DNA from: a virus
IMG/VR virus record: IMGVR_UViG_3300010938_000951
Location: 186,001-250,000 of that record
Strand: one strand, 5' to 3'
DNA length: 64,000 nt
Shown piece by piece: positions 9,017-16,523 of the stretch (positions within the stretch are counted from its first letter, which is position 1; every line of letters starts with the position of its first letter). The translations under genes were made by a program, and so were the position numbers. Under the pieces are notes generated by a model. That model did not search any database, had not been told where the DNA came from, and was given only the letters and a program-made list of their open reading frames with translations.

Positions 9017-10327
9017 ATGACAACTAAAGAAGAACACTTGACTCCGGAAGTTTCGGAGGAACAGGAACATCTTTCTCTAGAAAGATTAATTCGACTCAGC
9101 CCGACTCATAGGGTTGGGCCATCAGGTAATGATCAAAGGCCGCCAGCTAATTTTATTGATCTAATGAATTGGACAGTAAAAAATTTTGGTGGTGCCCTTA
9201 AAGATACGGCCAACTTAGAAAAGTTTGTGCATAATCGCATTATTATTGATGGGCAATTTCTTCAGTTTGCCAAAGAGCATAATGTAACTATAGAGTGTTT
9301 GTACAAAGACTCGTCTATCTCGTGGACTACTGAACATGATTTTGAAAAATTCTTTGTACAAGGAGTTTTTTATATCAAGGCCAAAGGTTTAGAGTTTTTG
9401 CACGCCGCTTTGTTTCACAAGGGGAATCAACAAGAAGATGAGGTAAGCTTTTTTATTGTTGTTTCTCAAAAGAACTATGAGTCGTATATCAAATTCCGAA
9501 ATCAATTTGATGATTGGGTTCAGGAACGAGATCGTAGTAATTTACATATTCGTGTAATAGAGGGCGAAGATATTCCTTATACCAAAGATCATTCTTGGGA
9601 GGAATTGTTTTTACCAGAACCAATTAAGAATGAAATTAGGGGGTTAGTTGAAAATTTCTTAGCCTCAAAAGATTTCTATCTAGAAAATAGAATTCCTTGG
9701 AAGCGAGGTATTCTGTTATATGGTAAACCTGGTAACGGAAAAACCTCTATTATTCGTACTATCATCTCTAATTATAATTTTAAACCTGTAACTATTGTTG
9801 CCGGCGCTAATGATGAGGCAGTACGAGAGGCATTTTCTTATGCGGAAGAGCAAAGTCCTTCGTTGCTTTATTTTGAAGACTTAGATTCACTACTTGAAAA
9901 AAGTGTTGATATTTCCTCCTTCCTTAATCTAATGGATGGTATTTCAGCCAAGAATGGCTTATTAGTCATTGCTACGGCTAATGAAGTTAAAAAATTGAAG
10001 ACCAATATCACTGATAGACCTTCAAGATTTGATAGAAAATTCGAAATACCACTTCCAAATGCAGAAATGGCTTATATATATCTTAAAAGATGGTTTGGCA
10101 ATCTCATTACAGCAAAGAAATGTAAGGAACTTGCCAAATATGCTGCTAAGTACGAGTTTTCTTATGCTTACTTAAAAGAATTGTATATCTCTTCTATGTT
10201 TGAAGCTCTTGCACATAATCGCAAAAGCCCAACTGAAAAAGATATTCAAAATGCTCTTAACCGACTAGTTAAAGATAAAAATCTATTGAATGGCGGTTCT
10301 GTTAATATCGATAAGTATTTTAAGTGA
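9017..10327 (+). CDS. AAA+ ATPase, BCS1/Vps4-like
   Basis: Residues 1-200 form an uncharacterised N-domain. The AAA module follows: Walker A GKPGNGKTS (about 237-245), Walker B LLYFEDLD, and a second region of homology with NITDRPSRFDRKFE that supplies the Arg fingers. The small helical domain follows. Classical AAA proteins of this shape remodel protein complexes. It carries no protease domain, yet the window also encodes an M41 peptidase without its own ATPase and a ClpP without an unfoldase. A partnership with either is possible but unproven. No transmembrane segment is seen. Confidence 0.85.
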   Translation: MTTKEEHLTPEVSEEQEHLSLERLIRLSPTHRVGPSGNDQRPPANFIDLMNWTVKNFGGALKDTANLEKFVHNRIIIDGQFLQFAKEHNVTIECLYKDSSISWTTEHDFEKFFVQGVFYIKAKGLEFLHAALFHKGNQQEDEVSFFIVVSQKNYESYIKFRNQFDDWVQERDRSNLHIRVIEGEDIPYTKDHSWEELFLPEPIKNEIRGLVENFLASKDFYLENRIPWKRGILLYGKPGNGKTSIIRTIISNYNFKPVTIVAGANDEAVREAFSYAEEQSPSLLYFEDLDSLLEKSVDISSFLNLMDGISAKNGLLVIATANEVKKLKTNITDRPSRFDRKFEIPLPNAEMAYIYLKRWFGNLITAKKCKELAKYAAKYEFSYAYLKELYISSMFEALAHNRKSPTEKDIQNALNRLVKDKNLLNGGSVNIDKYFK

Positions 10328-10351
10328 TAAGGTTAAAACGGGTTTTTGAAA

Positions 10352-10726
10352 ATGAAAGACCATAATAGAAAAAACAAGAGGAATACCAAAAAGGCATCGA
10401 GAGGAGGTGAATCGCAGCCAGTCGCCGTCAACGACAAATTCGCACACATTGAACCAGTGCAAGCCCAACCCCTCGAAGTCAAAGTGTATGGGAACAATTT
10501 CGACAAAGCCTTAAGGGCTTTTCGAGCCCTCGTTCAAAAAGAACGTGTTCTCTCGTCATATAAAGAAAAGCAATCGTACGAGAAGCCATCTGACAAACGT
10601 AGGAGAAAGCGCAACGAATCCAAAAGGAAACAACTTGAACTTTGTAGCAAGGGAGACTGTAGACATACAGATCATGCTAAAAACCGTAAGGAAAGAAAGT
10701 TCAAGAGAGGCTCTTCTCCAGAATAA
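10352..10726 (+). CDS. rpsU: Ribosomal protein bS21 with N- and C-terminal extensions
   Basis: Residues about 41-93 match bS21: KVYGNNFDKALRAF, then a KERVLSSYKEKQSYEKPS segment aligning with the AGVLAEVRRREFYEKP region of E. coli bS21, then an Arg/Lys-rich helix. bS21 sits on the 30S platform by the anti-Shine-Dalgarno end of 16S rRNA, so a phage copy could bias initiation. At about 124 residues it is almost twice the usual 70. It has a basic 40-residue N-terminal extension, and a C-terminal tail with Cys98, Cys103, His105 and His108 that could bind zinc. ATG 10352 is preferred over TTG 10346. Codons end in C more often than in neighbouring genes. A small hairpin (TCCAGA/TCTGGA, 10717-10732) spans the stop. 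Confidence 0.9.
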   Translation: MKDHNRKNKRNTKKASRGGESQPVAVNDKFAHIEPVQAQPLEVKVYGNNFDKALRAFRALVQKERVLSSYKEKQSYEKPSDKRRRKRNESKRKQLELCSKGDCRHTDHAKNRKERKFKRGSSPE

Positions 10727-10738
10727 TCTGGAAACAAC

Positions 10739-11461
10739 ATGTCTGATACTGAAGGTAAAGTTAAACTAATCAAAAATCCTGAGCGAAACAAGCCTGCGGC
10801 ATATAAACCATATGTGCCACAGTATCAGGTACATGGTAAAGAACCTCAAGAATATCATGGTGGTGCAGTGGCGCCTGGTCATCAATTGGCTAGGCCCACT
10901 TCGCTACCAAATGATAATCCAAGAGCCAGAAGAGCGCCGGTGCGTCAACCATATGCCGAAGCGGTTCCTTCACCCATTGGAAGAGGCCGAGGCCCGGTTC
11001 CCAATGTTGGGAATAATATGGAACATACTTGGTCTGGTGTAGATGGAGAAATTGTTGATGATTTATCTAATCCAGAATTTGATAATCAACAACAAATGAT
11101 TGATAATAATGATTTTGTGACCGAAGCGGCGCTAGGGTTCCAAAGTGGCCCAACCGCCGCTGATATTGCTCCAAATTATCAGGTTTTTCCGCCCTCAGCC
11201 ATTGAGCAGGAAATTGAAGCTATTCATCGGCCAGCCGATCCTAATGATTTATTGCCGGTTTTAGCAGAATTAGATGATGAATCTTATTTGTTAATTGTTG
11301 CTGGCGTTCCCGTTTGTTCGGGGCCTAAAGAGGAGATTGAGGATCAAGCAAGGGCTTTGGTATTTGGGGAGCATGAGTTAAGTGATGGAAATCCTGTTCC
11401 AGTTGATGATATAATTATTCTTAAGAGAGTCAAGGTAAAAGTTGGTTTATTCTTAGAATAA
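10739..11461 (+). CDS. Hypothetical protein, proline-rich, 240 aa
   Basis: A long disordered N-terminal part is rich in Pro, Arg, Gly and Asn (RPTSLPNDNPRARRAPVRQP, GRGRGPVPN). A folded-looking acidic C-terminal domain of about 80 residues follows (PVLAELDDESYLLIVAGVPV...). It starts 12 bases after the bS21 stop, likely in the same transcript. No family was recognised. Confidence 0.65.
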   Translation: MSDTEGKVKLIKNPERNKPAAYKPYVPQYQVHGKEPQEYHGGAVAPGHQLARPTSLPNDNPRARRAPVRQPYAEAVPSPIGRGRGPVPNVGNNMEHTWSGVDGEIVDDLSNPEFDNQQQMIDNNDFVTEAALGFQSGPTAADIAPNYQVFPPSAIEQEIEAIHRPADPNDLLPVLAELDDESYLLIVAGVPVCSGPKEEIEDQARALVFGEHELSDGNPVPVDDIIILKRVKVKVGLFLE

Positions 11462-11468
11462 GGGTATC

Positions 11469-12302
11469 ATGGGACAAGAACCAAGAAAAGCTACTGATGT
11501 ATTACTAGATGTAGAATCAAAAGTAAGTATGTTATTAGATATCATACGTGCTCAAGATTTAAATATTAAAGTATTATCTAACAAATTAAATGAGGTAATT
11601 GGGCGCTTAGATAAACAGCAAGCGGGTCCGCCTAAGATTGTTGTTGAGGCCGTCCAAACTACACCGACCCCACCATCAATGGTGCCTCCTGGATTTACAC
11701 AGCTTCCGGCGGGTGATCCAGAAAAAACTATTCCAGTAGTTGCTGAATCTAAGCTACCACAATCAGAAGTACCAAATGGTTTCCGTCGTAGTTCACGACC
11801 AGAAACTTATGCGGGCGATAACGCTTATTTGCCACATCCTGATCAAGAGTTGAAAATGCCGGTTCAACTTCCGAAAGGAATGAATCGGCAGCAGGCAATG
11901 CAGCCACCTCCGGGACGTTCTGAGGTAACTGTACCACCAGCTATCACTACAAATAAAAATGTAAAATCGCAACCACTACCTCCGCCACAATTAGAAGAAA
12001 GTGAACCTCAACCGCCACCCGCAGTTGGTCAAATTCCAGTCATGCAACGCTGTGTTGATAAGAATGGTAAGTCTATTTTCTTAGCTCCAGTAGAAATTGT
12101 GGATGCAATGAGCGGTCAGCCGGTTTTTAAAACAAGAACAAATGGAACTGGAAAATGGATGGCTTCCCTTGGTATAGGAAGATATCGAGTAACGATCACT
12201 AAGCAAGCTACTTTGAATAAAGAAAAGCTTGAAGCGGTACAAGATATTCAAGTGGATGGCACCCAATCACCACTCGAATTACCGATGATCATCATCAAGT
12301 AA
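11469..12302 (+). CDS. Hypothetical protein: coiled coil, proline linker, beta-sandwich-like C-terminus
   Basis: Residues 1-50 look like a coiled coil (SMLLDIIRAQDLNIKVLSNK). A Pro/Gln-rich linker follows (about 60-185). The last 85 residues (about 190-277) look like a carboxypeptidase-regulatory or transthyretin-like beta sandwich: APVEIVDAMSGQPVFKTRTN then TGKWMASLGIGRYRVTI. Such domains are common in phage virion and surface proteins. A structural or fibre-associated role is possible, yet it lies among replication genes. Function unassigned. Confidence 0.65.
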   Translation: MGQEPRKATDVLLDVESKVSMLLDIIRAQDLNIKVLSNKLNEVIGRLDKQQAGPPKIVVEAVQTTPTPPSMVPPGFTQLPAGDPEKTIPVVAESKLPQSEVPNGFRRSSRPETYAGDNAYLPHPDQELKMPVQLPKGMNRQQAMQPPPGRSEVTVPPAITTNKNVKSQPLPPPQLEESEPQPPPAVGQIPVMQRCVDKNGKSIFLAPVEIVDAMSGQPVFKTRTNGTGKWMASLGIGRYRVTITKQATLNKEKLEAVQDIQVDGTQSPLELPMIIIK

Positions 12303-12314
12303 TTGCGAGGCCCT

Positions 12315-13013
12315 ATGGGTAAAAAATATTCTGTTATTGTAGCTGACCCTCCGTGGTCATTTAAAGATTCTCTAAAAATGTCTGATGTCAAGCGAGGCGC
12401 CCAGGCTAACTATGACACCATGACAATGCAACAAATTCGTGAGATGCCGGTCGAAAGGGTTTGCAATCCCGATGGGGCGGTCTTATGTTTATGGGTGCCA
12501 GGCTCTTTATTACAAGATGGTCTGGACACGATGAAAGCGTGGGGCTTTGAACATAAACAGACTTATGTATGGGTTAAAATTAAGAAACACAAATTCACAC
12601 GTTTCATTAAATGGATTAAGAAAAGCGTATTAAGACACCAGCAAATTGCTTATGATAAATTTGCTTACACTAGAGCGATAAACGCAATTATAAATAACCT
12701 ACCAAATATTGATTGGTCAGAAGAATTGGCATTTGGAATGGGTCGTTTGTTTAGACAAACACACGAGATTTGCTTAATTGGTACACGTGGAAAAATTCTT
12801 AATCAATTGGCTAACAAGTCACAGCGCTCTGTTAGTTTTGCTGAAAATTTGAGACATTCGGCTAAGCCGGATGCTCTCCAAGAATCATTGGAAACAATGT
12901 TTCCAATAGCTCGTAAACTAGAATTGTTCGCCAGGAGACTCCGACCCGGTTGGACTTGTCTAGGTAACGAGATTGATGGTAAAGACATATACGATGCTCT
13001 TGCCGAACTATAA
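12315..13013 (+). CDS. MT-A70-family adenine-N6 DNA methyltransferase
   Basis: The motif VADPPWSF lies near the N-terminus, with TMTMQQIREMP, LCLWVPGSLL, the late FRQTHEICLIGTRGK strand and an R(K)LELFARR segment. These are the MT-A70 landmarks; DPPW binds the target adenine. A phage enzyme of this kind would modify its own DNA (restriction avoidance) or, less likely, RNA. A region of about 50 residues (KKHKFTRFIKWIKKS...) is inserted between the motifs. ATG 12315 follows GCGAGG by four bases and is chosen over TTG 12303. An HNH endonuclease follows directly, but nothing shows that the pair forms a restriction system. Confidence 0.88.
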   Translation: MGKKYSVIVADPPWSFKDSLKMSDVKRGAQANYDTMTMQQIREMPVERVCNPDGAVLCLWVPGSLLQDGLDTMKAWGFEHKQTYVWVKIKKHKFTRFIKWIKKSVLRHQQIAYDKFAYTRAINAIINNLPNIDWSEELAFGMGRLFRQTHEICLIGTRGKILNQLANKSQRSVSFAENLRHSAKPDALQESLETMFPIARKLELFARRLRPGWTCLGNEIDGKDIYDALAEL

Positions 13014-13028
13014 ACGGAGAATAGAACA

Positions 13029-13538
13029 ATGCCAAAGAAGACGCTATTACTAAACGCAAGTTATGAGGTGCTTTCGTTTATTCCAGAGAGGAAAGTTTTC
13101 AAGTTACTTTTCAAAGACAAAGTAGAAGTTGTTTCTAATTGGGACGAATTTATTGTCTGGGGTAACGGAAAAATTCAGCACCCTTCTATCTTGAGATTGA
13201 AGACTCACGTTAAAAGAAATTACTTCAACTCAAATTTTAGTCGTAAGGCTTTAGTTAAAAGAGATAGAAGTACCTGTCAGTATTGTGGTAAAAAGCTAAC
13301 CGCTTCTCAAATTACAATAGACCACGTGTTACCAAGGGCCCAAGGCGGAATTACTTCTTTCTTGAACTGTGTGGTTTCATGTCAAATTTGTAATAATTCC
13401 AAAGCTGACAAAACGCCTGAACAAGCAGGTATGAAGCTGCTTAAAAAGCCAACCCATCCGTCTTTTTCTGCTCATTATTATGTTGCAGATCCACAAGAAT
13501 ATTGGCATAAAGATTGGGATGACTTTTTACGAGGATAA
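13029..13538 (+). CDS. HNH endonuclease
   Basis: A 169-residue protein. The N-terminal part (LLLNASYEVLSFIPERK) is typical of a widespread HNH group in phages and bacteria. The nuclease core has CQYCGKKL, the catalytic ITIDHVLPRAQGG, and CQICNNSKADKTPEQAG. Two CxxC pairs hold structural zinc. It could be a homing nuclease or a nuclease used in DNA processing; being on the same strand and in the operon order favours a domesticated gene. It is followed by a strong hairpin. Confidence 0.88.
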   Translation: MPKKTLLLNASYEVLSFIPERKVFKLLFKDKVEVVSNWDEFIVWGNGKIQHPSILRLKTHVKRNYFNSNFSRKALVKRDRSTCQYCGKKLTASQITIDHVLPRAQGGITSFLNCVVSCQICNNSKADKTPEQAGMKLLKKPTHPSFSAHYYVADPQEYWHKDWDDFLRG

Positions 13539-13552
13539 AACCTAGGTTGTCG

Positions 13553-13586
13553 GGAATGGGGATAATCAAAATATTATCCCCATTCC
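13553..13586 (+). terminator. Strong intergenic hairpin, possible terminator
   Basis: A perfect 14-bp stem, GGAATGGGGATAAT paired with ATTATCCCCATTCC, closes a 6-base loop (CAAAAT). It sits 15 bases after the HNH stop. No U tract follows, so it is not a classic intrinsic terminator; it may protect RNA 3' ends or attenuate transcription. Confidence 0.55.
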
Positions 13587-13622
13587 TTGGGCAATAATAT
13601 GGAATACCTATATACTTTCCCG

Positions 13623-13633
13623 TGATATATAGG
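13623..13633 (+). promoter_or_regulatory. TGATATATA motif, candidate extended -10
   Basis: TGATATATAGG lies just upstream of the gene at 13641 and ends in that gene's SD (AGGAAG). TG-N-TATATA resembles an extended -10 box. The motif recurs at several other gene junctions in this window. Confidence 0.3.
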
Positions 13634-13640
13634 AAGCACC

Positions 13641-13895
13641 ATGACCCAGGTAACATCTTGCAACTGCATTGTTTGTGCAAAAGAGTTCGATCCAGAAGAA
13701 CTTCAGAGCGTTGCTTTATCTAAAATCAATGTAACACGTTTTAAGATTTGCCAGTCATGCCTAGATCATTGTGATCCGGCCGAAGATTATCGTCAAGCTC
13801 GTGAAATTATTAGTTCATATTTGTGGTTTGCTGAGGCTAAGGGCTTGTTTAAAGAAGCCTCTGATCTCTTAGAAGATATTTCTAAGAAAAAATAA
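13641..13895 (+). CDS. Small zinc-finger protein, 84 aa
   Basis: It begins with CNCIVCAKEF and has CQSCLDHCDP about 25 residues later, a likely C4 zinc ribbon in the first half. A helical C-terminal half follows (SSYLWFAEAKGLFKEASDLLEDI). Start ATG 13641 has AGGAAG eight bases upstream. Function unknown; one of at least eight small Cys-rich proteins in the window. Confidence 0.72.
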   Translation: MTQVTSCNCIVCAKEFDPEELQSVALSKINVTRFKICQSCLDHCDPAEDYRQAREIISSYLWFAEAKGLFKEASDLLEDISKKK

Positions 13896-13897
13896 TA

Positions 13898-14050
13898 TTA
13901 TAATTCGATGATGATAACTCGTGGAGTTTCTTCATCACTTTTTTCTTGATATTGTGGTGGAGGCGGCTCTAACTCAACATAGAGCGGTTGTAACTCATCT
14001 TCTTTCTTCTTTTTTTCGATTTTGTGAATAAAAGGAAAGAACGTGTCCAT
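13898..14050 (-). CDS. Small acidic/proline-containing protein, 50 aa, minus strand
   Basis: Read on the minus strand, GGAGGCC precedes an ATG (first base 14050) and 50 codons follow to TAA at 13898. The protein begins MDTFFPFIHKIEKKKK, has the centre YVELEPPPPQYQ, and ends PRVIIIEL. It fills a stretch otherwise empty of genes, its stop lies two bases beyond the convergent gene's stop, and it has a good SD. Its ATG and the ATG of the divergent gene at 14051 abut in the palindrome CATATG. It is too short for standard ORF cut-offs. No family recognised. Confidence 0.55.
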   Translation of the reverse strand: MDTFFPFIHKIEKKKKEDELQPLYVELEPPPPQYQEKSDEETPRVIIIEL

Positions 14051-14287
14051 ATGGCCTCCGGTCTGTGTATATGTTGGAATATTGGTATGATGTGCTCATC
14101 CTGTTCCAAGTTAGCTCTATTATTTATTAATAGCAAGCAATGCATGCGTTGTCAAGGGTCAGTCGTTATTAATATGGCTGTAATTTGTGAAGTTTGTTCT
14201 GCAAATGATAAAATTTGTACTGTTTGTTTGAAAAAATTAACTCCTTTGCAGCCTAAGCCGGGCGGTTGCAACTGTGGTAAAAAGTGA
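14051..14287 (+). CDS. Cysteine-rich zinc-binding protein, about 78 aa
   Basis: CIC, CSSC, CMRC, CEVC, CTVC and CNC pairs are spread over 78 residues, so two or more zinc sites are likely. An in-frame GTG at 14024 would extend it by nine residues but lacks an SD and would overlap the divergent gene more. ATG 14051 has only a distant AAAGGA (14 bases). Start therefore uncertain. No family recognised. Confidence 0.6.
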   Translation: MASGLCICWNIGMMCSSCSKLALLFINSKQCMRCQGSVVINMAVICEVCSANDKICTVCLKKLTPLQPKPGGCNCGKK

Positions 14288-14297
14288 TTACCCTTAG

Positions 14298-14310
14298 AAA
14301 GATATATAGG
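14298..14310 (+). promoter_or_regulatory. GATATATAGG motif before the deformylase gene
   Basis: AAAGATATATAGG runs into the SD of the deformylase gene (ATG 14316). It is close to the TGATATATA motif at other junctions but has A instead of T before the G. It may be a -10-like element or only an A/T-rich SD context. Confidence 0.25.
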
Positions 14311-14315
14311 TAAGT

Positions 14316-14843
14316 ATGATAATCACAAATAATGAAGCAGCGCTCCGTGTGTTTTGCGAGCCTGTCACTATGGATGAAGTTGGCTCACTTATAGATACAC
14401 TAGAAAAAGAGCTAGAGTACGCTAATCGTTTGGGAAAAAACGGAATTGGATTAGCGGCACCACAAATAGGTATCGCAAAAGATATTGCTATTGTTAGGTT
14501 GCCAAAAATGAACTTTAATTTAGTTAATGCTAAATTAGTTCAAGGATATGATCCTGCTGTGTTTACAGACGAAGGTTGTTTGTCTTTCCCTGGTCGTCTA
14601 GAAAATACCACTAGATTTCAAGAGGTTCATATAACTAATAATTTGGTTGAACCGTATAGTTTTATTGCGACAGGTTTTGTGGCAGTTGTATGTCAACACG
14701 AATTGGATCATTTAAACTCTACACTATTTATGGATCGTAGTATCCCAAAACAGACACCAGTAGTTAGAAAAGCAAAAATCGGACCAAATGAGCCATGTGT
14801 TTGCGGATCTGGCAAAAAATATAAAAAGTGTTGTGGTCGATGA
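14316..14843 (+). CDS. def: Peptide deformylase fused to a C-terminal SEC-C zinc motif
   Basis: All three deformylase motifs are intact: [10 protein letters not shown] (43-52), EGCLS (Cys88) and QHELDH (His128, Glu129, His132), which bind Fe2+/Zn2+ and remove the N-formyl group from nascent chains. Residues 158-175 are a SEC-C motif, with Cys161, Cys163, Cys172 and Cys173 in the C-x-C...SG-KYKKCC pattern known from the SecA C-terminus. Phage deformylases are usually shorter, and the host enzyme carries a helix that docks on the ribosome in this position. The SEC-C tail may serve as a substitute dock (inference). It overlaps the next gene by four bases. Confidence 0.92.
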   Translation: MIITNNEAALRVFCEPVTMDEVGSLIDTLEKELEYANRLGKNGIGLAAPQIGIAKDIAIVRLPKMNFNLVNAKLVQGYDPAVFTDEGCLSFPGRLENTTRFQEVHITNNLVEPYSFIATGFVAVVCQHELDHLNSTLFMDRSIPKQTPVVRKAKIGPNEPCVCGSGKKYKKCCGR

Positions 14844-15025
14844 AATGTCCAAAATGTAAGAGTTCCCGAACGCGCAAAGTATGGGTACATGAATCTAATT
14901 GGCATGTTGGGCACCAAATATGTCAGGATTGTGGCCATCAGGATGATTGGCTTTTATTTTGTGACCCGCCAATAATTATTAAATCTGAACCTTATATTAT
15001 AGATCCGGGAGATTCAAATGAGTGA
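14840..15025 (+). CDS. Small zinc-ribbon protein, 61 aa
   Basis: Starts ATG 14840, overlapping the deformylase stop as ATGA. CPKC at residues 3-6 and [10 protein letters not shown] about 25 residues later form a zinc ribbon resembling those of topoisomerase tails or transcription factors. Translational coupling to the deformylase suggests a related role, but function is unknown. Confidence 0.72.
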   Translation: MKCPKCKSSRTRKVWVHESNWHVGHQICQDCGHQDDWLLFCDPPIIIKSEPYIIDPGDSNE

Positions 15026-15269
15026 TAAAAAAGAATTAAATACTGATATTTTAATAGCAGACATAATGCTACGCCTAACTGCTTTAGAAAAGCTTTTAAT
15101 TGAAAAGGGGCTATTAACACAAGCAGAATTAGCCACTACAACTGATGAGTTAGCTAAAAGAGTAGCTAAAGTTGTTTTAGAAAAGGTACAAGCATCAAAA
15201 CAAGTAGAAGAATTTGTTGCTGATTTAGAAAAATCAACAGGTACAGATAAAAAGGGCCTTGATAATTAA
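15018..15269 (+). CDS. Hypothetical helical protein, 83 aa
   Basis: It is mostly helical and charged, with likely coiled-coil heptads (DIMLRLTALEKLLIEKGLL). GGAGATTCAA gives a good SD to ATG 15018. It overlaps the upstream gene's end by eight bases and shares TAATG with the following thioredoxin-like gene. Function not recognised. Confidence 0.68.
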   Translation: MSDKKELNTDILIADIMLRLTALEKLLIEKGLLTQAELATTTDELAKRVAKVVLEKVQASKQVEEFVADLEKSTGTDKKGLDN

Positions 15270-15568
15270 TGCAGTTCATTACTCAAGAAGATGAAATACA
15301 AATTAATTTACCATTACAAGCTTTGTATTTTTATGCATCTTGGATGCCGTACCATAGTAAATTTCTTACTATGATATCAAAAACAGAAGAAAAACACAAA
15401 AACATATCCTTTTTTGCTATTGATGTAGATGCTTTCCCTAATCAATGTAAGAGATTTTCTATTGATTCTATTCCTGAAGTAATAGTTTTAAAGGAAGGTA
15501 AAGAAATAAAGAGGATTAGCGGGCTTACTCTTACTAGTGCTTTTAGAAGCGCTTTTGCTGATATATAA
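15269..15568 (+). CDS. Thioredoxin-fold protein lacking both active-site cysteines
   Basis: A 99-residue protein with the thioredoxin layout: strand ALYFYASW, then active-site helix, FFAIDVDAFP, and the cis-Pro loop SIPEVIVLKEGKEI. The canonical WCGPCK is replaced by WMPYHSK, so both redox cysteines are gone. The fold is well supported, and disulfide exchange is excluded. The known example of a thioredoxin used without redox chemistry is the T7 polymerase processivity factor, though that one is a host protein. A scaffold or processivity role is a guess. Overlaps the upstream stop as TAATG. Confidence 0.78.
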   Translation: MQFITQEDEIQINLPLQALYFYASWMPYHSKFLTMISKTEEKHKNISFFAIDVDAFPNQCKRFSIDSIPEVIVLKEGKEIKRISGLTLTSAFRSAFADI

Positions 15569-15570
15569 AT
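15559..15570 (+). promoter_or_regulatory. TGATATATAAAT motif at a gene junction
   Basis: The motif spans the stop codon of the thioredoxin-like gene, 24 bases before the likely start of the next gene (15594). Same core as the other TGATATAT sites; because it encodes the last residues (ADI-stop) it could be coincidental. Confidence 0.2.
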
Positions 15571-15593
15571 CTTGAAACCGAATGGAGCAAGTT

Positions 15594-15989
15594 ATGCCAA
15601 AAAAATCAAGCAAAAAGACCAAAGTAACTAAACCTGCAAAAAAGACAGTAAAGAAGACTAAGAAGGTAGAGCAAGTAACTACTCCTCCAGCAGTTGTTGC
15701 TCCGGTGCCCCTTCCTCCACCACCCCCTGTTAAAACAGAGGCCGAAAAAATTTGGGATGAGATTAAAGATCGTCCAATCGAAATGTTCGGTCTGCCAGAT
15801 CAATATGTATTCCAACATACAACTTTTGTAACTGTGGAGCCAAGTGCATTATATGTAACGATTCGATCAAGTGCCACTCTTCCATCTTTAGAAGCAGCAA
15901 TTGCTCCTCATTTTACCGTTGAGCTGGCTGATAAGTTTGTAGTTATTAGGCGCGTCCCAAAACCACTAATCCCATCTAAAAAGAGATAA
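15594..15989 (+). CDS. Lysine-rich-tailed hypothetical protein, 131 aa
   Basis: The first 30 residues are Lys/Thr-rich (KKSSKKTKVTKPAKKTVKK), like a histone H1 tail. A Pro-rich hinge (PVPLPPPPPV) follows, then a folded domain of about 75 residues. ATG 15594 has GGAG six bases upstream, while ATG 15582 has no SD. The basic tail suggests DNA or RNA binding. The folded domain (YVTIRSSATLPSLEAAIAPHF) is not recognised. Confidence 0.68.
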   Translation: MPKKSSKKTKVTKPAKKTVKKTKKVEQVTTPPAVVAPVPLPPPPPVKTEAEKIWDEIKDRPIEMFGLPDQYVFQHTTFVTVEPSALYVTIRSSATLPSLEAAIAPHFTVELADKFVVIRRVPKPLIPSKKR

Positions 15990-15992
15990 TGT

Positions 15993-16523
15993 ATGACAAA
16001 TAGAAATGGACAGCCGCCACCACCAGGACAAAATACTTTACAGGGCCCAGACGAATATACGCCTAAAATTGGCGTGAAAGGTCAGGGACAATCTATGTTT
16101 GATAGTAGAAGGAAAAAACCTACTCAGCAAGAATTTCAACAACAAGTGCAGCAAACACAAGAAACTTTGTCTGGATATAAAAAACGTGCGGCTGATTTGT
16201 TTTTACAATTTCAAAAAGCAATGGCAGATAAAACTCTGCCGCAAAATCGTAATATATTCAATATAGAATCTGAAAAAGAACTTCTACAAAATATGATTGT
16301 TTTGGCGGCCGAGATTAACAGCGATCCTAATGAAAGAGAAAGTGAAGGATCGTTAACTTGGATTGTTTTGTTATTAAAGACTTGTTTTGCGCAGCGAGAT
16401 AGGTTAAATGAGCTAGAGTATACGCTGGCTCAACTTCAAAAGAAGATAGATCCAACTGCTATGGCCGACTTCATTAATAAAGAAATTATTAAGGCGCTTG
16501 ACAGTAAAAAAGGTAATGAATAA
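15993..16523 (+). CDS. Hypothetical protein, 176 aa
   Basis: A disordered N-terminus (PPPPGQNTLQGPD) and Gln-rich segment (QQEFQQQVQQTQE) precede a helical body ending in a probable coiled coil (DRLNELEYTLAQLQKKID). It follows the Lys-rich gene after three bases and overlaps the next start. No motif is recognised. Confidence 0.65.
   Translation: MTNRNGQPPPPGQNTLQGPDEYTPKIGVKGQGQSMFDSRRKKPTQQEFQQQVQQTQETLSGYKKRAADLFLQFQKAMADKTLPQNRNIFNIESEKELLQNMIVLAAEINSDPNERESEGSLTWIVLLLKTCFAQRDRLNELEYTLAQLQKKIDPTAMADFINKEIIKALDSKKGNE

Noticed and set aside
13029-13538. MT-A70 methyltransferase plus HNH nuclease as a restriction-modification pair
   Set aside because: The HNH belongs to a widespread non-restriction subtype and no specificity domain is seen, so only adjacency supports the idea.
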